From: Pyrinomonadaceae bacterium
GTDB taxonomy: Bacteria > Acidobacteriota > Blastocatellia > Pyrinomonadales > Pyrinomonadaceae
Direction of reading: 5' to 3'
DNA length: 64,000 nucleotides
Assembly: GCA_019694395.1 (NCBI GenBank)
Contig: JAIBCC010000028.1
Coordinates: 22,427 to 86,426 of the forward strand
The number at the start of each line of letters is the position of its first letter. The stretch's first letter is position 1. The notes under the pieces were generated by a model. It saw only the letters and a program-made list of their open reading frames with translations, did not search any database and was not told where the DNA came from. Below are positions 1 through 8,077 of this stretch, piece after piece. The translations under genes and the position numbers were made by a program.

Positions 1-177
1 TAAGAAATTGTTATGGCAAAAGATTTGAGTCGGCAGATTGTCTGTGACGAACCGCCCGAAAACAAATTCTAAAACTTCATTGTTATCCGGCAAAATTGTC
101 CAAACAACCGGATAAAATAAAACATTGATCAGAATGAAAATGATTCTTTTAACCTGTGCTTTCAGGCTTTTTGCTTC
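1..177 (-). other. Open frame without a recognisable start, running off the window
   Basis: Directly after the TAA stop of the permease gene (178-180) the same minus-strand frame stays open for 59 codons to the window edge. It encodes a hydrophobic stretch (RIIFILINVLFYPVVWTILP) followed by a charged segment. No ATG, GTG or TTG with a ribosome binding site is visible; CTG and in-frame ATT codons are the only candidates. It could be the start of a membrane-anchored protein using a rare start, a decayed gene, or chance. Nothing is claimed about function. Confidence 0.22.
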
Positions 178-1311
178 TTAAACGGTTCGCAGATTTTCCA
201 AGGGTTTAACTTTTGCGGCTTTCCAGGCGGGATAGATGGTAGCAATTAAACTTAAGGCAAAAGCAATCAAACCAATCAAAAAAACATCGGATAAATTGGG
301 CTGCAAAGTGATTTGATTGAGCGAATAGACCTCTTTTTCCAGACTTATCAGGCGAAAATAATTGGCTAAAAAACACACTGACAGACCTAAAATGGTTCCT
401 AAAACAATCCCGATCAGACCTAAAAATAAACCTTCGAGTAAAAAAATTGATAAAAGATTTTTGGTAGTTGCGCCGCAAGTTCGCAAAATTGCAATGTCCA
501 AACGGCGTTCATTGACTAATAAAGCCAAAGTCGTCGTAATGTTCAGAACCGCGACAAAAATAATAAGCGAAATAATGGCTAACGAAACTTTTTTCTCCAG
601 ACTCAATGCGGCAAAAAGCGGTTGATTTGCTTCCTGCCAATCAACGATCTTATATTCATCCGAAAGATTTTGACGTAATTGCACGGCGGTTTCTTGAGCC
701 TTGTAAATATCTTTCAAAGCAACACTTAAGATAGTAGGATAAAAATTTTGTTTACCAAAAATGTAGTTGTAAGCATTTGGCGAAAGGTAAATCCAGGTCG
801 AATCATAATCATAGATTCCGGTCTGAAATATTCCATTAACTCCGATGCAGGAATTTTTTGCCGAATCATTATTTGAAACAACGATCTCAGCTTTTTTGCC
901 GACTTCCAAACCTGTTTTTTCCGCCAATTCCCTTCCAACAGAAAGATTATTTTCAGCGTTTTCCACCACTCGCAAAACACAATAAGCCGTTGACGTGTCG
1001 CCAATGACCAAGGCACTGTCAAAGGTTGTGGCTTCTACTTTTTTGACATTGGATTGTTTTTCTAAATCTTCTTTAAGCTGTTGATAAGTTTGAATCTCTG
1101 CTCCGTCTTTTCGGAAAATCGTGATGTGAGCAGTATTTTGTAGAATCTTGTTCTGCATTTCGGCTTGAAAGCCTCGTGCAAGAGATTGAGCAACGATCAA
1201 TGACGCAACACCAACCGCAATTCCGACGATGGCGACCAATGCTGTAAATTTTGCCAATGATTTACGTTGAGAGCGAAAATATCGAAAGGCAAGATTTACT
1301 TCAAATTTCAT
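178..1311 (-). CDS. FtsX-type permease, LolC/LolE-like
   Basis: Inner-membrane subunit of an ABC system of the FtsX/LolC/LolE/MacB class, which moves lipoproteins or other envelope substrates. The 377-residue product has the standard topology: one membrane segment near residues 22-44 (IVGIAVGVASLIVAQSLARG), a large periplasmic domain, and three C-terminal membrane segments. The NERRLDIAILRTCGAT motif follows the second segment, as in LolC/E. I start at the ATG at 1311; a longer frame reaches 1377 but its extra 22 residues are only the translation of an 8-bp intergenic repeat. The ATPase partner is not in the window. The family call is firm; the substrate is unknown. Confidence 0.85.
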   Translation of the reverse strand: MKFEVNLAFRYFRSQRKSLAKFTALVAIVGIAVGVASLIVAQSLARGFQAEMQNKILQNTAHITIFRKDGAEIQTYQQLKEDLEKQSNVKKVEATTFDSALVIGDTSTAYCVLRVVENAENNLSVGRELAEKTGLEVGKKAEIVVSNNDSAKNSCIGVNGIFQTGIYDYDSTWIYLSPNAYNYIFGKQNFYPTILSVALKDIYKAQETAVQLRQNLSDEYKIVDWQEANQPLFAALSLEKKVSLAIISLIIFVAVLNITTTLALLVNERRLDIAILRTCGATTKNLLSIFLLEGLFLGLIGIVLGTILGLSVCFLANYFRLISLEKEVYSLNQITLQPNLSDVFLIGLIAFALSLIATIYPAWKAAKVKPLENLRTV

Positions 1312-1330
1312 TATAAATAAAGACTTTAAC

Positions 1331-1354
1331 GCAAAGACGCAAAGAAACAAAGGC
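1331..1354 (+). repeat. 8-bp tandem repeat (GCAAAGNN family)
   Basis: Three consecutive 8-bp units: GCAAAGAC, GCAAAGAA, ACAAAGGC, just upstream of the permease start. The same family recurs at 34707-34736 and 35830-35861. Confidence 0.7.
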
Positions 1355-1411
1355 GAAACAAAATTTACTGTGGACAACTTTAAAATAACGTCAGTTCTGG
1401 ATAAGAAACCG

Positions 1412-1880
1412 TTTTATTAGTCGGTGAAACCGACGACATTTTTGTAGCCCATAACACCAGTTATGGGACTAAGAAGATAAAATTCTAGAGTTCTTGAAAA
1501 GAACGGCATAAATTTATGCCGCCATTTTCAATGGCTTTATTGAATCCTTGACTGTTTTCCCACAGATCCTCTGTGGGCTACAAAAATACCGCCATTTTCA
1601 ATGGCTTATCTCGAATTGACGTTAAAATATTTCTCCTGGATTACTGAGAATTTGTTTGAAAACTCAAAGTTTTGTTTTTTTGTCTCTGAAAGAGACTAAG
1701 ATAATAGCGTAGGGTGAAACCCTACGTTTTTTGAAAAAGCCGTTCCGTCTCTGAAGGAGACGAATAATCAACCTTGGCTGTTCGACACTTACAGCGTCGA
1801 AACGGATTATTTATCAACTCGTAGGGTTTTACCCTACGCTATTATGTTTGTCTCCGTTGGGGACAATTTCCGAGTTTTCA
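1412..1880. repeat. Cluster of REP-like palindromes in a 550-bp gene-free spacer
   Basis: The spacer between 1378 and 1925 holds no credible gene but at least eight small perfect or near-perfect palindromes. They include GTCGGT-gaa-ACCGAC (1420-1434), CCCATAAC-N4-GTTATGGG (1448-1467), GGCATAAATTTATGCC (1505-1520), GCCAT-N5-ATGGC twice (1521-1535 and 1591-1605), CCCACAG-N5-CTGTGGG (1559-1577), GTCTCT-gaa-AGAGAC (1682-1696), CGTAGGGT-gaa-ACCCTACG (1708-1726) and CGTCTC-N5-GAGACG (1746-1762). The block 1682-1726 recurs inverted at 1820-1866, so the last part is a composite inverted repeat. They resemble REP elements; no REP-associated transposase is in the window. Confidence 0.75.
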
Positions 1881-1892
1881 AACAGTTTCTAA

Positions 1893-1928
1893 ACTTTTTG
1901 CCTTTTGCCCTTTTACTCTTTACTTTTA
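1893..1928 (-). repeat. Heptad tandem repeat overlapping a stop codon
   Basis: On the minus strand the TAA stop of the phosphoesterase gene (1926-1928) runs into purine-rich units of 7-8 bp (AAGTAAA, GAGTAAA, AGGGCAAA, AGGCAAA, AAGTTT). Confidence 0.65.
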
Positions 1929-4900
1929 GTCCTCATCCTCTTCTTCGGCTGAGTTTTCCTCTTCCTCTTGAATTCCGGTAGTCATCAGACTAAACACGGG
2001 AAGTCTGTTAATGGTCGGAACTTGGGATTCCGTTCCACGCACTGATTTCCAAATGATTTCGTTCAGGATTTTTGGATTTGCCATATCGGGATGCTGTAAA
2101 TCCTGTTCGGCAGTTAAATCCATCAATCTTTGCATTTGGGCGGTCGGCTTATTCGGCGGCATCAGATTATCCAGCGCAACGGTCGGAACTGTTGCCTGAA
2201 AAGGCGTTAGATCGGGCGTATCCTGAAAAACATTCATCGGAGTTGCCGTTGCATCCAAAAGATTCATCGGCGGAATTCCTAATAAAATTTCCATCGTCCG
2301 AATCAGGCTTACCGTATTGTGAAAATCGTGGATCAATGCGCCCTTTCGATTATAGGCACTGATGACAAACGCCGGAGAACGATGCGCGTCAACGTGATCG
2401 GGTCCGTCCTGAGCATCGTCTTCGACAATAAAGATCGCGGTGTCTTTCCAATAAGGCGACTTGGAAACTTCTTCGACCAAACGCCCGATGGCATAGTCGT
2501 TTTCAGCCACATAAAACTGCGGAGTCGGCGCCGTTTTACTTAAACCGTTGGTATGATCGTTGGAAAGATGCAGGATCGAAAGGTTCGGCAGTTTATCGCC
2601 TTTTCCGTTTTTCAGGTCGGTAACGTAACTGTCAAATTCTGCTTTCCATTCCGTGAATCTGGTCGTCCCCTCGCTTTGTTTAATTTCAGGCGAGCAATCT
2701 TTGCAATTCTTTTTGCTCCAATTTGCATAAGACTCGGTAGTCATAATGTCAGGCGTTTTCATATCAAAGTTGCGAAACGTCAAATTATAATGATTCTCAA
2801 GAGTTTTCTTGGTTGCAAAAGTTTTTAATGTTTTGGAAATGTCAGGGTAAGGCTTTGATTTACGGGAGTTGATTTGTTTCAAATCCTCTTCGGAAATATT
2901 CCACAGATATTCCCCGTAATTACGATAGGATAAACCTTTTCGCATTGCCGCATCCCATAAATAAAGCGTTTCCGGCTCGCCAACATCCCTATTTCCCTGT
3001 GTATAAGGAACATATTTGAGCATATAGTTGGCAACCACATTTTCGTTGGTCGGCAAATCAAAAATAGGTGCTAAAGTGTTTGGCGGTTCAAAGTTCGGTA
3101 AACGGTTAAAACCTTCGTAATCGTAGGTTCGCCCACGCCCCGAATAATCCCAACGATAGGCTTTGTCTACATAATCACTGGAAAATGCCGCCGTTGACCA
3201 ATTATGTCCATCGGGCGAGGCTTCGGAATTAACAAAAAATCTGTCGAATAAACCAAACCGCAATGCCAGGGCGCGGGCATTCGCCGTAATGTTTTGCGAT
3301 TCTCCGCTGGGTGATTTTGCCGTTTCGCCTGCTCCGAAAATGGCTAAGGATTTATCTCCGTCAGCTTTAGTTCCATCGCCGGAACGTTCCAAATCGCCAA
3401 AGACCTGATCGTAGGTGCGGTTTTCTCGAATAATGTAAATTATATGTTTGAAAGGGTTTACTCCCGCAAACAATTTCGTTTTCTTTTCACCAAGCAAGTC
3501 GTTATTTCGCATCGTCTGCTGCGTGTAATCAAACAGTTTTCTTTCATCAGGAACTGAAACGTAACTGTAATTTCCCGAAACGACTGCTACCGAATATTCA
3601 CCGCCGAGCTTATTTTCTTTGTTTGGAAAAAGCGAATTCGGAGCATTCGGAGCATAGCCCGAATTATTGACAATGACCGACGAATTTTCGACACCCGTTC
3701 CTTTTCCGTTACCAATAAAAAGGTGATTTCCGACCACTACAACTGCCGAAGGATATTGTCCGGTGGGGATAAATCCAAGTAATTTTGAAGTTTCATTAGA
3801 CTTTGGGCTTGAGGCTTGAGACTTGAGACTAACCACTGCTACCGCATTCGCGTGGGCGTTTGCCACATACAAAGTTTTCTCGTCATCACTCAAAGCCAAG
3901 CTTTCGGGACTTCCGCCAATCGGTTCTTTTTCGGCAAGTTTCAAATTAATATTTTCGAGAACTTTATTTGACGCTGTATCAATTATAGAAACGCTGTCGG
4001 CATTTGAGTTAACCACATAAAGTTTTGATTTATCACGATTTAGAATCATCGCCGTCGGATGCCTTTCAACTGCGATGTGCGAAACTTTGGAGCCGTTTTT
4101 CAAATCAACTACGGCAATGGAGGCATCTCCCCAGAGCGAAACAAAAGCCTTGTTTTTTGTGACCTCAACATCATACGGATAAATGAATTGAGTAGAATTT
4201 GGACGATGCAGGTCAATGCGTTGAATTTTGCGTGTGTCGCGCAGATCGGTAATGATGCCGAGCGTGTCGCCAAGATTGTTAGCCGAAAAAAGAGTTTCAC
4301 CGTCATCGCTCAAAGCAATTCCGGTCGGATAAACTGCGGCACGATTATCATTATAAATTTGTGAAGGCGCATTGGTCGCAAAAGCACTGACATCAATGAA
4401 CGGAGCTTTGATTTGCCAGTCTTTCTCATCAGCAAGCGGAGTTATTGGATTTTTGGCAGCTGGAGAAAACTTAAAAATCCAGATTTTGTTTTCAAATCCG
4501 CCCGCTACAAAAAGCTGATAAGTGCCGTCCGTGTTGATTTTCCCCGAAAATCTTGCGCCAAAGTTAGCACTCTGCGGCGACGGAAAATACATATTTTGAA
4601 TAACTTTGGGTTCTGGTTCGAGATTCAGATCAATTACCGCAATTGATTGATAATTCCTATTTCGATCTCCGCCAAACTGAACACCGTAACCGCTGTTGAT
4701 GGCTAAAAGATAACGTCCTTTGCCATCCTTACCGTTTTTATCCGGCGAACGCACAAAATCAACCGGCAAGCTTCCAACGGCAATGCGGTTAGTCGTCGCA
4801 TCCATTAACAGGCTTCCGGCAGGTGTGATCTTGCGCCCTTCCGATGCAGGCTGATTAGTGATCTGAATGTTAGTTTGTGCTTTGGAAGTTTGTAGAAATC

Positions 4901-4976
4901 TTATTGGAAAATCCAGAAACAGAATTGAAAACAGTAAAATGCCCGAAATTATGCGAAAAAGATTTATTTTCGACAT
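1926..4976 (-). CDS. Two-domain YncE-like beta-propeller / alkaline-phosphatase-fold phosphoesterase
   Basis: Secreted 1016-residue protein. A signal peptide (about residues 1-33) is followed by a YncE/SMP-30-like seven-bladed propeller to about residue 490, with blade signatures such as SKLYVVNSNADSVSIIDTAS and KTLYVANAHANAVAVVSLK. From about 508 comes a phosphoesterase domain of the phospholipase C/acid phosphatase group, with IIRENRTYDQVFGD, SPDGHNW, HLSNDHTNG and VEDDAQDGPDHVDAHRSP carrying the expected metal ligands. The C-terminus is a short acidic tail rich in Glu and Asp. The start follows a GGGGGA ribosome site. Proteins of this architecture are predicted periplasmic phosphoesterases; the natural substrate is unknown. 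Confidence 0.88.
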   Translation of the reverse strand: MSKINLFRIISGILLFSILFLDFPIRFLQTSKAQTNIQITNQPASEGRKITPAGSLLMDATTNRIAVGSLPVDFVRSPDKNGKDGKGRYLLAINSGYGVQFGGDRNRNYQSIAVIDLNLEPEPKVIQNMYFPSPQSANFGARFSGKINTDGTYQLFVAGGFENKIWIFKFSPAAKNPITPLADEKDWQIKAPFIDVSAFATNAPSQIYNDNRAAVYPTGIALSDDGETLFSANNLGDTLGIITDLRDTRKIQRIDLHRPNSTQFIYPYDVEVTKNKAFVSLWGDASIAVVDLKNGSKVSHIAVERHPTAMILNRDKSKLYVVNSNADSVSIIDTASNKVLENINLKLAEKEPIGGSPESLALSDDEKTLYVANAHANAVAVVSLKSQASSPKSNETSKLLGFIPTGQYPSAVVVVGNHLFIGNGKGTGVENSSVIVNNSGYAPNAPNSLFPNKENKLGGEYSVAVVSGNYSYVSVPDERKLFDYTQQTMRNNDLLGEKKTKLFAGVNPFKHIIYIIRENRTYDQVFGDLERSGDGTKADGDKSLAIFGAGETAKSPSGESQNITANARALALRFGLFDRFFVNSEASPDGHNWSTAAFSSDYVDKAYRWDYSGRGRTYDYEGFNRLPNFEPPNTLAPIFDLPTNENVVANYMLKYVPYTQGNRDVGEPETLYLWDAAMRKGLSYRNYGEYLWNISEEDLKQINSRKSKPYPDISKTLKTFATKKTLENHYNLTFRNFDMKTPDIMTTESYANWSKKNCKDCSPEIKQSEGTTRFTEWKAEFDSYVTDLKNGKGDKLPNLSILHLSNDHTNGLSKTAPTPQFYVAENDYAIGRLVEEVSKSPYWKDTAIFIVEDDAQDGPDHVDAHRSPAFVISAYNRKGALIHDFHNTVSLIRTMEILLGIPPMNLLDATATPMNVFQDTPDLTPFQATVPTVALDNLMPPNKPTAQMQRLMDLTAEQDLQHPDMANPKILNEIIWKSVRGTESQVPTINRLPVFSLMTTGIQEEEENSAEEEDED

Positions 4977-5062
4977 TTGTCCCCCAAATGTTCAATTTAT
5001 TGGATTAAAACAAAATAATTGTATCCCTAATTATAAGTTTTGTCTTTTACAATTTGGTTACA

Positions 5063-5098
5063 AAAAGGAAAAAGCGAACTATTTTTAATAATTCGCCT
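5063..5098 (-). terminator. Intrinsic terminator after the thioredoxin-like gene
   Basis: Read on the minus strand, GCGAA (5092-5096) pairs with TTCGC (5074-5078) across a 13-nt loop and is followed by a T-rich run. It lies 37 bp downstream of the stop at 5135. The stem is short, so confidence is moderate. Confidence 0.5.
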
Positions 5099-5134
5099 TT
5101 CAGAAAAGTTTTACCGAATCTAACACCTTTCTTT

Positions 5135-5974
5135 TTATTTTTTTGCGTTTTCGATTTCCCTTGAGAGAGCAGTAATTTTCTCTGAGGCGGGAAAATCTTT
5201 CTTTAGAACTTCCAGATAATTATTCGCATCTTTTAGCTTTTGCTGCTTGATATTGGTCATAATCAGAGCAAAAAGGATCGTTTCTCTATTTTTGCCTTGA
5301 GGAAAAATTTTAACATAGTCTTCCAAAGGATTTTCGGCATTAACATAATCTCTGATCGAATAATAATTAACGCCGATAATTGCCATGACGCGCTCTTTTT
5401 TCTCTGCATCATTTTGGATTTCCGAAGTTTTAAGTGCCCGTTTATAAAAATCACAGCTTAATCTCGTCATCTTAGCGGCACGATACGAATCCGCAATTTG
5501 CAAGAGAGCTAAACCATCATTCTTTTTCTTTTCGATTGCTGCATAAAACGGAATCAATACCGAAAAATCCTTTGGCATTTCATCAAAAATTTGAGTAATT
5601 TCACGGGCATTTTTGCTGCCAAACCCACGCCGAAACGTCACCATATTACCTAACGGATCAGCGAACACAACATAAGGAATCGCAGTTGCTCCATATTTTG
5701 AAGCCAAATTTCTCTCGTCATCATAGTTTAACTTGACGGCAATAAAAGGTTTCGCCGCCTGGATGACATCATCTCTCACCCAAAATTCCTGATCCATCAT
5801 TTTGCAGGGCTTACACCATTCGGCAGTAAAATCCAGCAATAAAGGTTTGCCGCTTTCCCGCGCCGCTTTTTGGGCTTTTTCAAAATTCTTTTCCCACTTA
5901 ATTCCCGCCTCCTGAGCATTAAGATTTAATATCAACAAAATGAAACTGAAAACAAACAGAGTAATTTTTTTCAT
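5135..5974 (-). CDS. Secreted thioredoxin-fold protein with a TPR-like tail
   Basis: A signal peptide (residues 1-20, cut after NLNA) precedes a thioredoxin domain with the active-site pair C54-K-P-C57 in the context AEWCKPCKMM, plus a cis-proline region (TAIPYVVF). Residues 140-279 are helical and look like tetratricopeptide-type repeats (ALLQIADSYRAAKMTRLSCDFYKRAL). It probably acts as a periplasmic disulfide reductase or isomerase, as for DsbD-gamma/TlpA-like proteins; partners cannot be told from context. A clear AAGGAG site precedes the ATG. The next gene downstream is 158 bp away and separated by a terminator, so it is probably transcribed alone or with the DUF2059 gene upstream. Confidence 0.85.
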   Translation of the reverse strand: MKKITLFVFSFILLILNLNAQEAGIKWEKNFEKAQKAARESGKPLLLDFTAEWCKPCKMMDQEFWVRDDVIQAAKPFIAVKLNYDDERNLASKYGATAIPYVVFADPLGNMVTFRRGFGSKNAREITQIFDEMPKDFSVLIPFYAAIEKKKNDGLALLQIADSYRAAKMTRLSCDFYKRALKTSEIQNDAEKKERVMAIIGVNYYSIRDYVNAENPLEDYVKIFPQGKNRETILFALIMTNIKQQKLKDANNYLEVLKKDFPASEKITALSREIENAKK

Positions 5975-6058
5975 TTGGAATGTCTCCTTAAAGGTAAGTT
6001 TTTATTTTTGTTAAAGGGCAGCAAACTAATTTGTTTGCATCTTTTCCCTAAATCATTC

Positions 6059-6646
6059 CTAATTCTTTTTTCGCGGGCTTAATTCGTCAATTATTTGAGC
6101 GATGAGCTTTTGCTGCTCGCCTTTTAATTCGTCCATTACAGCCATAATTTTGGGGGTTAGTCTTTCCTGAGTCAATCGCATACTTTCAAGCATCATCGGC
6201 TGCATAACTTTCAAAGTTTTTTGTCCGGTCGGAGTTTTATAAAAAGCAATCAGATCGTTTATTTCTTCCAAAGAATAATATTTGGCATAAACGGTAATGC
6301 TTATTTCCTCAATCATTTTGTTGTAATCGACTTTTTCTATCAATTTATCAACAAATTGCTTTTGATATTTTTGCGAGGCTTCAACCAATTTCTTTTCTAA
6401 AACAACTTTTTCAGCCGGAACTATTTCTTTCCTTTCCGCAAGCGAAATTTTTATCAATTCTTCATTCAACACGGAAAACTGTGCTGACATAGCTTTCGCA
6501 AAGTCATCTGCTTTATTTTCTTGTGTGACTAATTGGTTTAACTCTTTAATTGCTTTCATTTTTTCAGGAGAAATTTCTGTCTGAGCATTTATCGAATTAA
6601 AAGCAAAAATAAGGAGCAAAGCGGCAAAAGTAACTAATTTTTTCAT
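6059..6646 (-). CDS. DUF2059 family secreted protein
   Basis: 195 residues with a signal peptide (1-21, cut after SINA). The C-terminal half carries the DUF2059 signature: YSLEEINDLIAFYKTPTGQKTLKVM followed by a helix rich in Met and Glu. The family is periplasmic, mostly helical and of unknown function. It precedes the thioredoxin-like gene on the same strand with an 84-bp gap, so the two may be co-transcribed. The family assignment rests on the motif just given and the length. Confidence 0.8.
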   Translation of the reverse strand: MKKLVTFAALLLIFAFNSINAQTEISPEKMKAIKELNQLVTQENKADDFAKAMSAQFSVLNEELIKISLAERKEIVPAEKVVLEKKLVEASQKYQKQFVDKLIEKVDYNKMIEEISITVYAKYYSLEEINDLIAFYKTPTGQKTLKVMQPMMLESMRLTQERLTPKIMAVMDELKGEQQKLIAQIIDELSPRKKN

Positions 6647-7082
6647 TATCTGATACCTCTGATGAGTTTAATTTTGTCTTTATATATCACAATTTAGAAG
6701 ATTTGTTAACAAAATTTTGGAAATAATTAAAAAACCGGAAATATAAATGTTTTAATTCTTTTTTGGGATTACAACCAAAACATTTATCTGATGAGTAATT
6801 ATAGTTGGTGACATAACATATTAGAAAAAAATGATTGTAGTTGAGGAAGTTTTGGAAGTTGAGGAAGTAAAAACCTGTTCTTCCTTTCTCAACTTCCAAA
6901 ACTTCCCGAACTTCCGAAACTAAAACCTATTTTCCAACAAGTTTTGTCACATACTATAAGCGGATTTTTCATCCAGCTAATATTTCAATTTATTTATCGG
7001 ATGGATAAAAAAAAGTTGTAGCACTCTCTGTCTCAATGTGCTAGAATTATTTCCGCAAAATAAAATAAAGGAGTTCAAAGCT
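6647..7082. other. 436-bp spacer with an inverted repeat of 9-bp units
   Basis: No credible gene. It holds the GGAAGTT-type inverted repeat (6841-6919), otherwise AT-rich sequence, and an AAAGGAG ribosome site at 7067-7073 for the small gene downstream. A 70-codon minus-strand frame here (6687-6899) is mostly the repeat and has Phe/Asn-rich composition unlike a real protein. Confidence 0.6.
6841..6919. repeat. 9-bp tandem repeat arranged as an inverted pair
   Basis: Left arm: TTGAGGAAG, TTTTGGAAG, TTGAGGAAG (6841-6867). Right arm: CTTCCAAAA, CTTCCCGAA, CTTCCGAAA (6893-6919). The arms are complementary and could fold into a long stem. The same unit (AAGTTTGGG) occurs at 19353-19388. Confidence 0.75.
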
Positions 7083-7286
7083 ATGATTTGCTGGCATTGT
7101 AATAATGAACTTAAGTTAATTTCTCCGATTGAAGAAGAACATAAATTCTATAATTGTGAAAAATGTGGTAAGTGGTATGAAATGTTCAAAGAAAAAGAAC
7201 GCGTGAACGGGGCAGTTCCCGTCAGATTTTTAGAATTGGACACAACACCGCCGATTTTAGTTTCGCTTAATAAATTATCAATTTAA
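7083..7286 (+). CDS. Small zinc-finger protein (two CxxC pairs)
   Basis: 67 residues starting at the ATG at 7083, which has an AAAGGAG site 9 bp upstream; a longer frame from 7038 lacks one. C3-x2-C6 and C25-x2-C28 would form a rubredoxin- or treble-clef-like zinc knuckle (ICWHCNNE and YNCEKCGKWYE). The remainder is acidic and Lys-rich. It stands alone between two gene-free spacers and has its own intrinsic terminator, so it is very likely a real monocistronic gene. The function is unknown. Confidence 0.7.
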   Translation: MICWHCNNELKLISPIEEEHKFYNCEKCGKWYEMFKEKERVNGAVPVRFLELDTTPPILVSLNKLSI

Positions 7287-7313
7287 GATTTCTAATTTTA
7301 ATCAAAATATTTG

Positions 7314-7345
7314 AAAGGTCAGATTTTTAATAGTCTGACCTTTTC
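7314..7345 (+). terminator. Intrinsic terminator of the zinc-finger gene
   Basis: Perfect 10-bp stem AAAGGTCAGA (7314-7323) / TCTGACCTTT (7334-7343) with a 10-nt loop and a short T-tract, 28 bp after the stop codon. Confidence 0.85.
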
Positions 7346-7363
7346 TAATTGATGCTAATTGAA

Positions 7364-7993
7364 TCATCTTTCATCTCTTTCTAATCCAACCGGAAATCTT
7401 GGGCGATCTGGATGTAAAAACTCAATATTCTCGTAAATATCAATCAAATGGATTTCACAATCTAAAGAAGTCAAATAAACACTGTCGTTTAAAGAATTAT
7501 ATTCACGCTGTAACCAAACATTTTCGCCTTGTTTAGTGTAAAGAATGACGTGCGGGCGATCTTGGGAAATCAATAAATATTCCGTAAAACTTTCAATTGA
7601 TTTGTAATAAGTAAATTTGTCGTTAAGATCAAAGGCTTCGGTTGAAGGCGATAAAACTTCGACAATTAAGCTTGGATTAGTTAAAACTTCTAAACCAAGT
7701 AATGTTTCAATATTTGGTCTGCCACACATTGCGCTCAAATCAGGATAACGATATGGTGGATAAATCGGGACTTTGACTCTCGTATTTGAAAGAAAAACAC
7801 GACAATTGCGCCCTTGCAGTTGTCTTCTCAAAGAAAAATCAAGATTTGAAATAATGGTTTCGTGATCAATAGATGCTCCCGCCATCGACCAAACTGCACC
7901 ATCATAGAATTCAAATTTCTCTTCAGAACTTTTTTCGAGTTCGATATATTCCTCAAGAGTGTATTCAACGTCTTTTTTTAGTAAAGCAGTCAT
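7364..7993 (-). CDS. Uma2 family (DUF820) PD-(D/E)XK nuclease-like protein
   Basis: 209 residues from the ATG at 7993; an alternative TTG at 8017 adds eight residues. The Uma2 pattern is clear: YTLEEYIELEKSSEEKFEFYDG at the N-terminus, then RYPDLSAMC (acidic metal ligand), NPSLIVEVLSPSTEAFDLNDK (Glu and Lys of the PD-(D/E)XK fold) and YKSIESFTEYLLI. The family is abundant in cyanobacteria and acidobacteria, often in many copies, with no settled biological role. No toxin, antitoxin or transposase gene is next to it here. Confidence 0.85.
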   Translation of the reverse strand: MTALLKKDVEYTLEEYIELEKSSEEKFEFYDGAVWSMAGASIDHETIISNLDFSLRRQLQGRNCRVFLSNTRVKVPIYPPYRYPDLSAMCGRPNIETLLGLEVLTNPSLIVEVLSPSTEAFDLNDKFTYYKSIESFTEYLLISQDRPHVILYTKQGENVWLQREYNSLNDSVYLTSLDCEIHLIDIYENIEFLHPDRPRFPVGLERDER

Positions 7994-8023
7994 CCTAATT
8001 TGAAAATATACACGCAATAAATA

Positions 8024-8055
8024 AAAGACGCAAAGTTTTAATTCTCTGCGTCTTT
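8024..8055 (-). terminator. Intrinsic terminator of the aconitase gene
   Basis: On the minus strand the hairpin AAAGACGCA / TGCGTCTTT (arms at 8047-8055 and 8024-8032) is followed by a T-rich run. It lies 23 bp past the acnA stop. The right arm resembles the GCAAAG repeat family seen elsewhere. Confidence 0.7.
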
Positions 8056-8077
8056 CGTTCAGTTTAGAGAAAAATTA

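Noticed and set aside
1412..1880. CRISPR array
   Set aside because: Repeats are short palindromes of differing sequence without constant direct repeats or uniform spacers; no cas gene nearby.
6687..6899. 70-codon minus-strand frame
   Set aside because: Built largely from the 9-bp inverted repeat and Phe/Asn-rich intergenic DNA.
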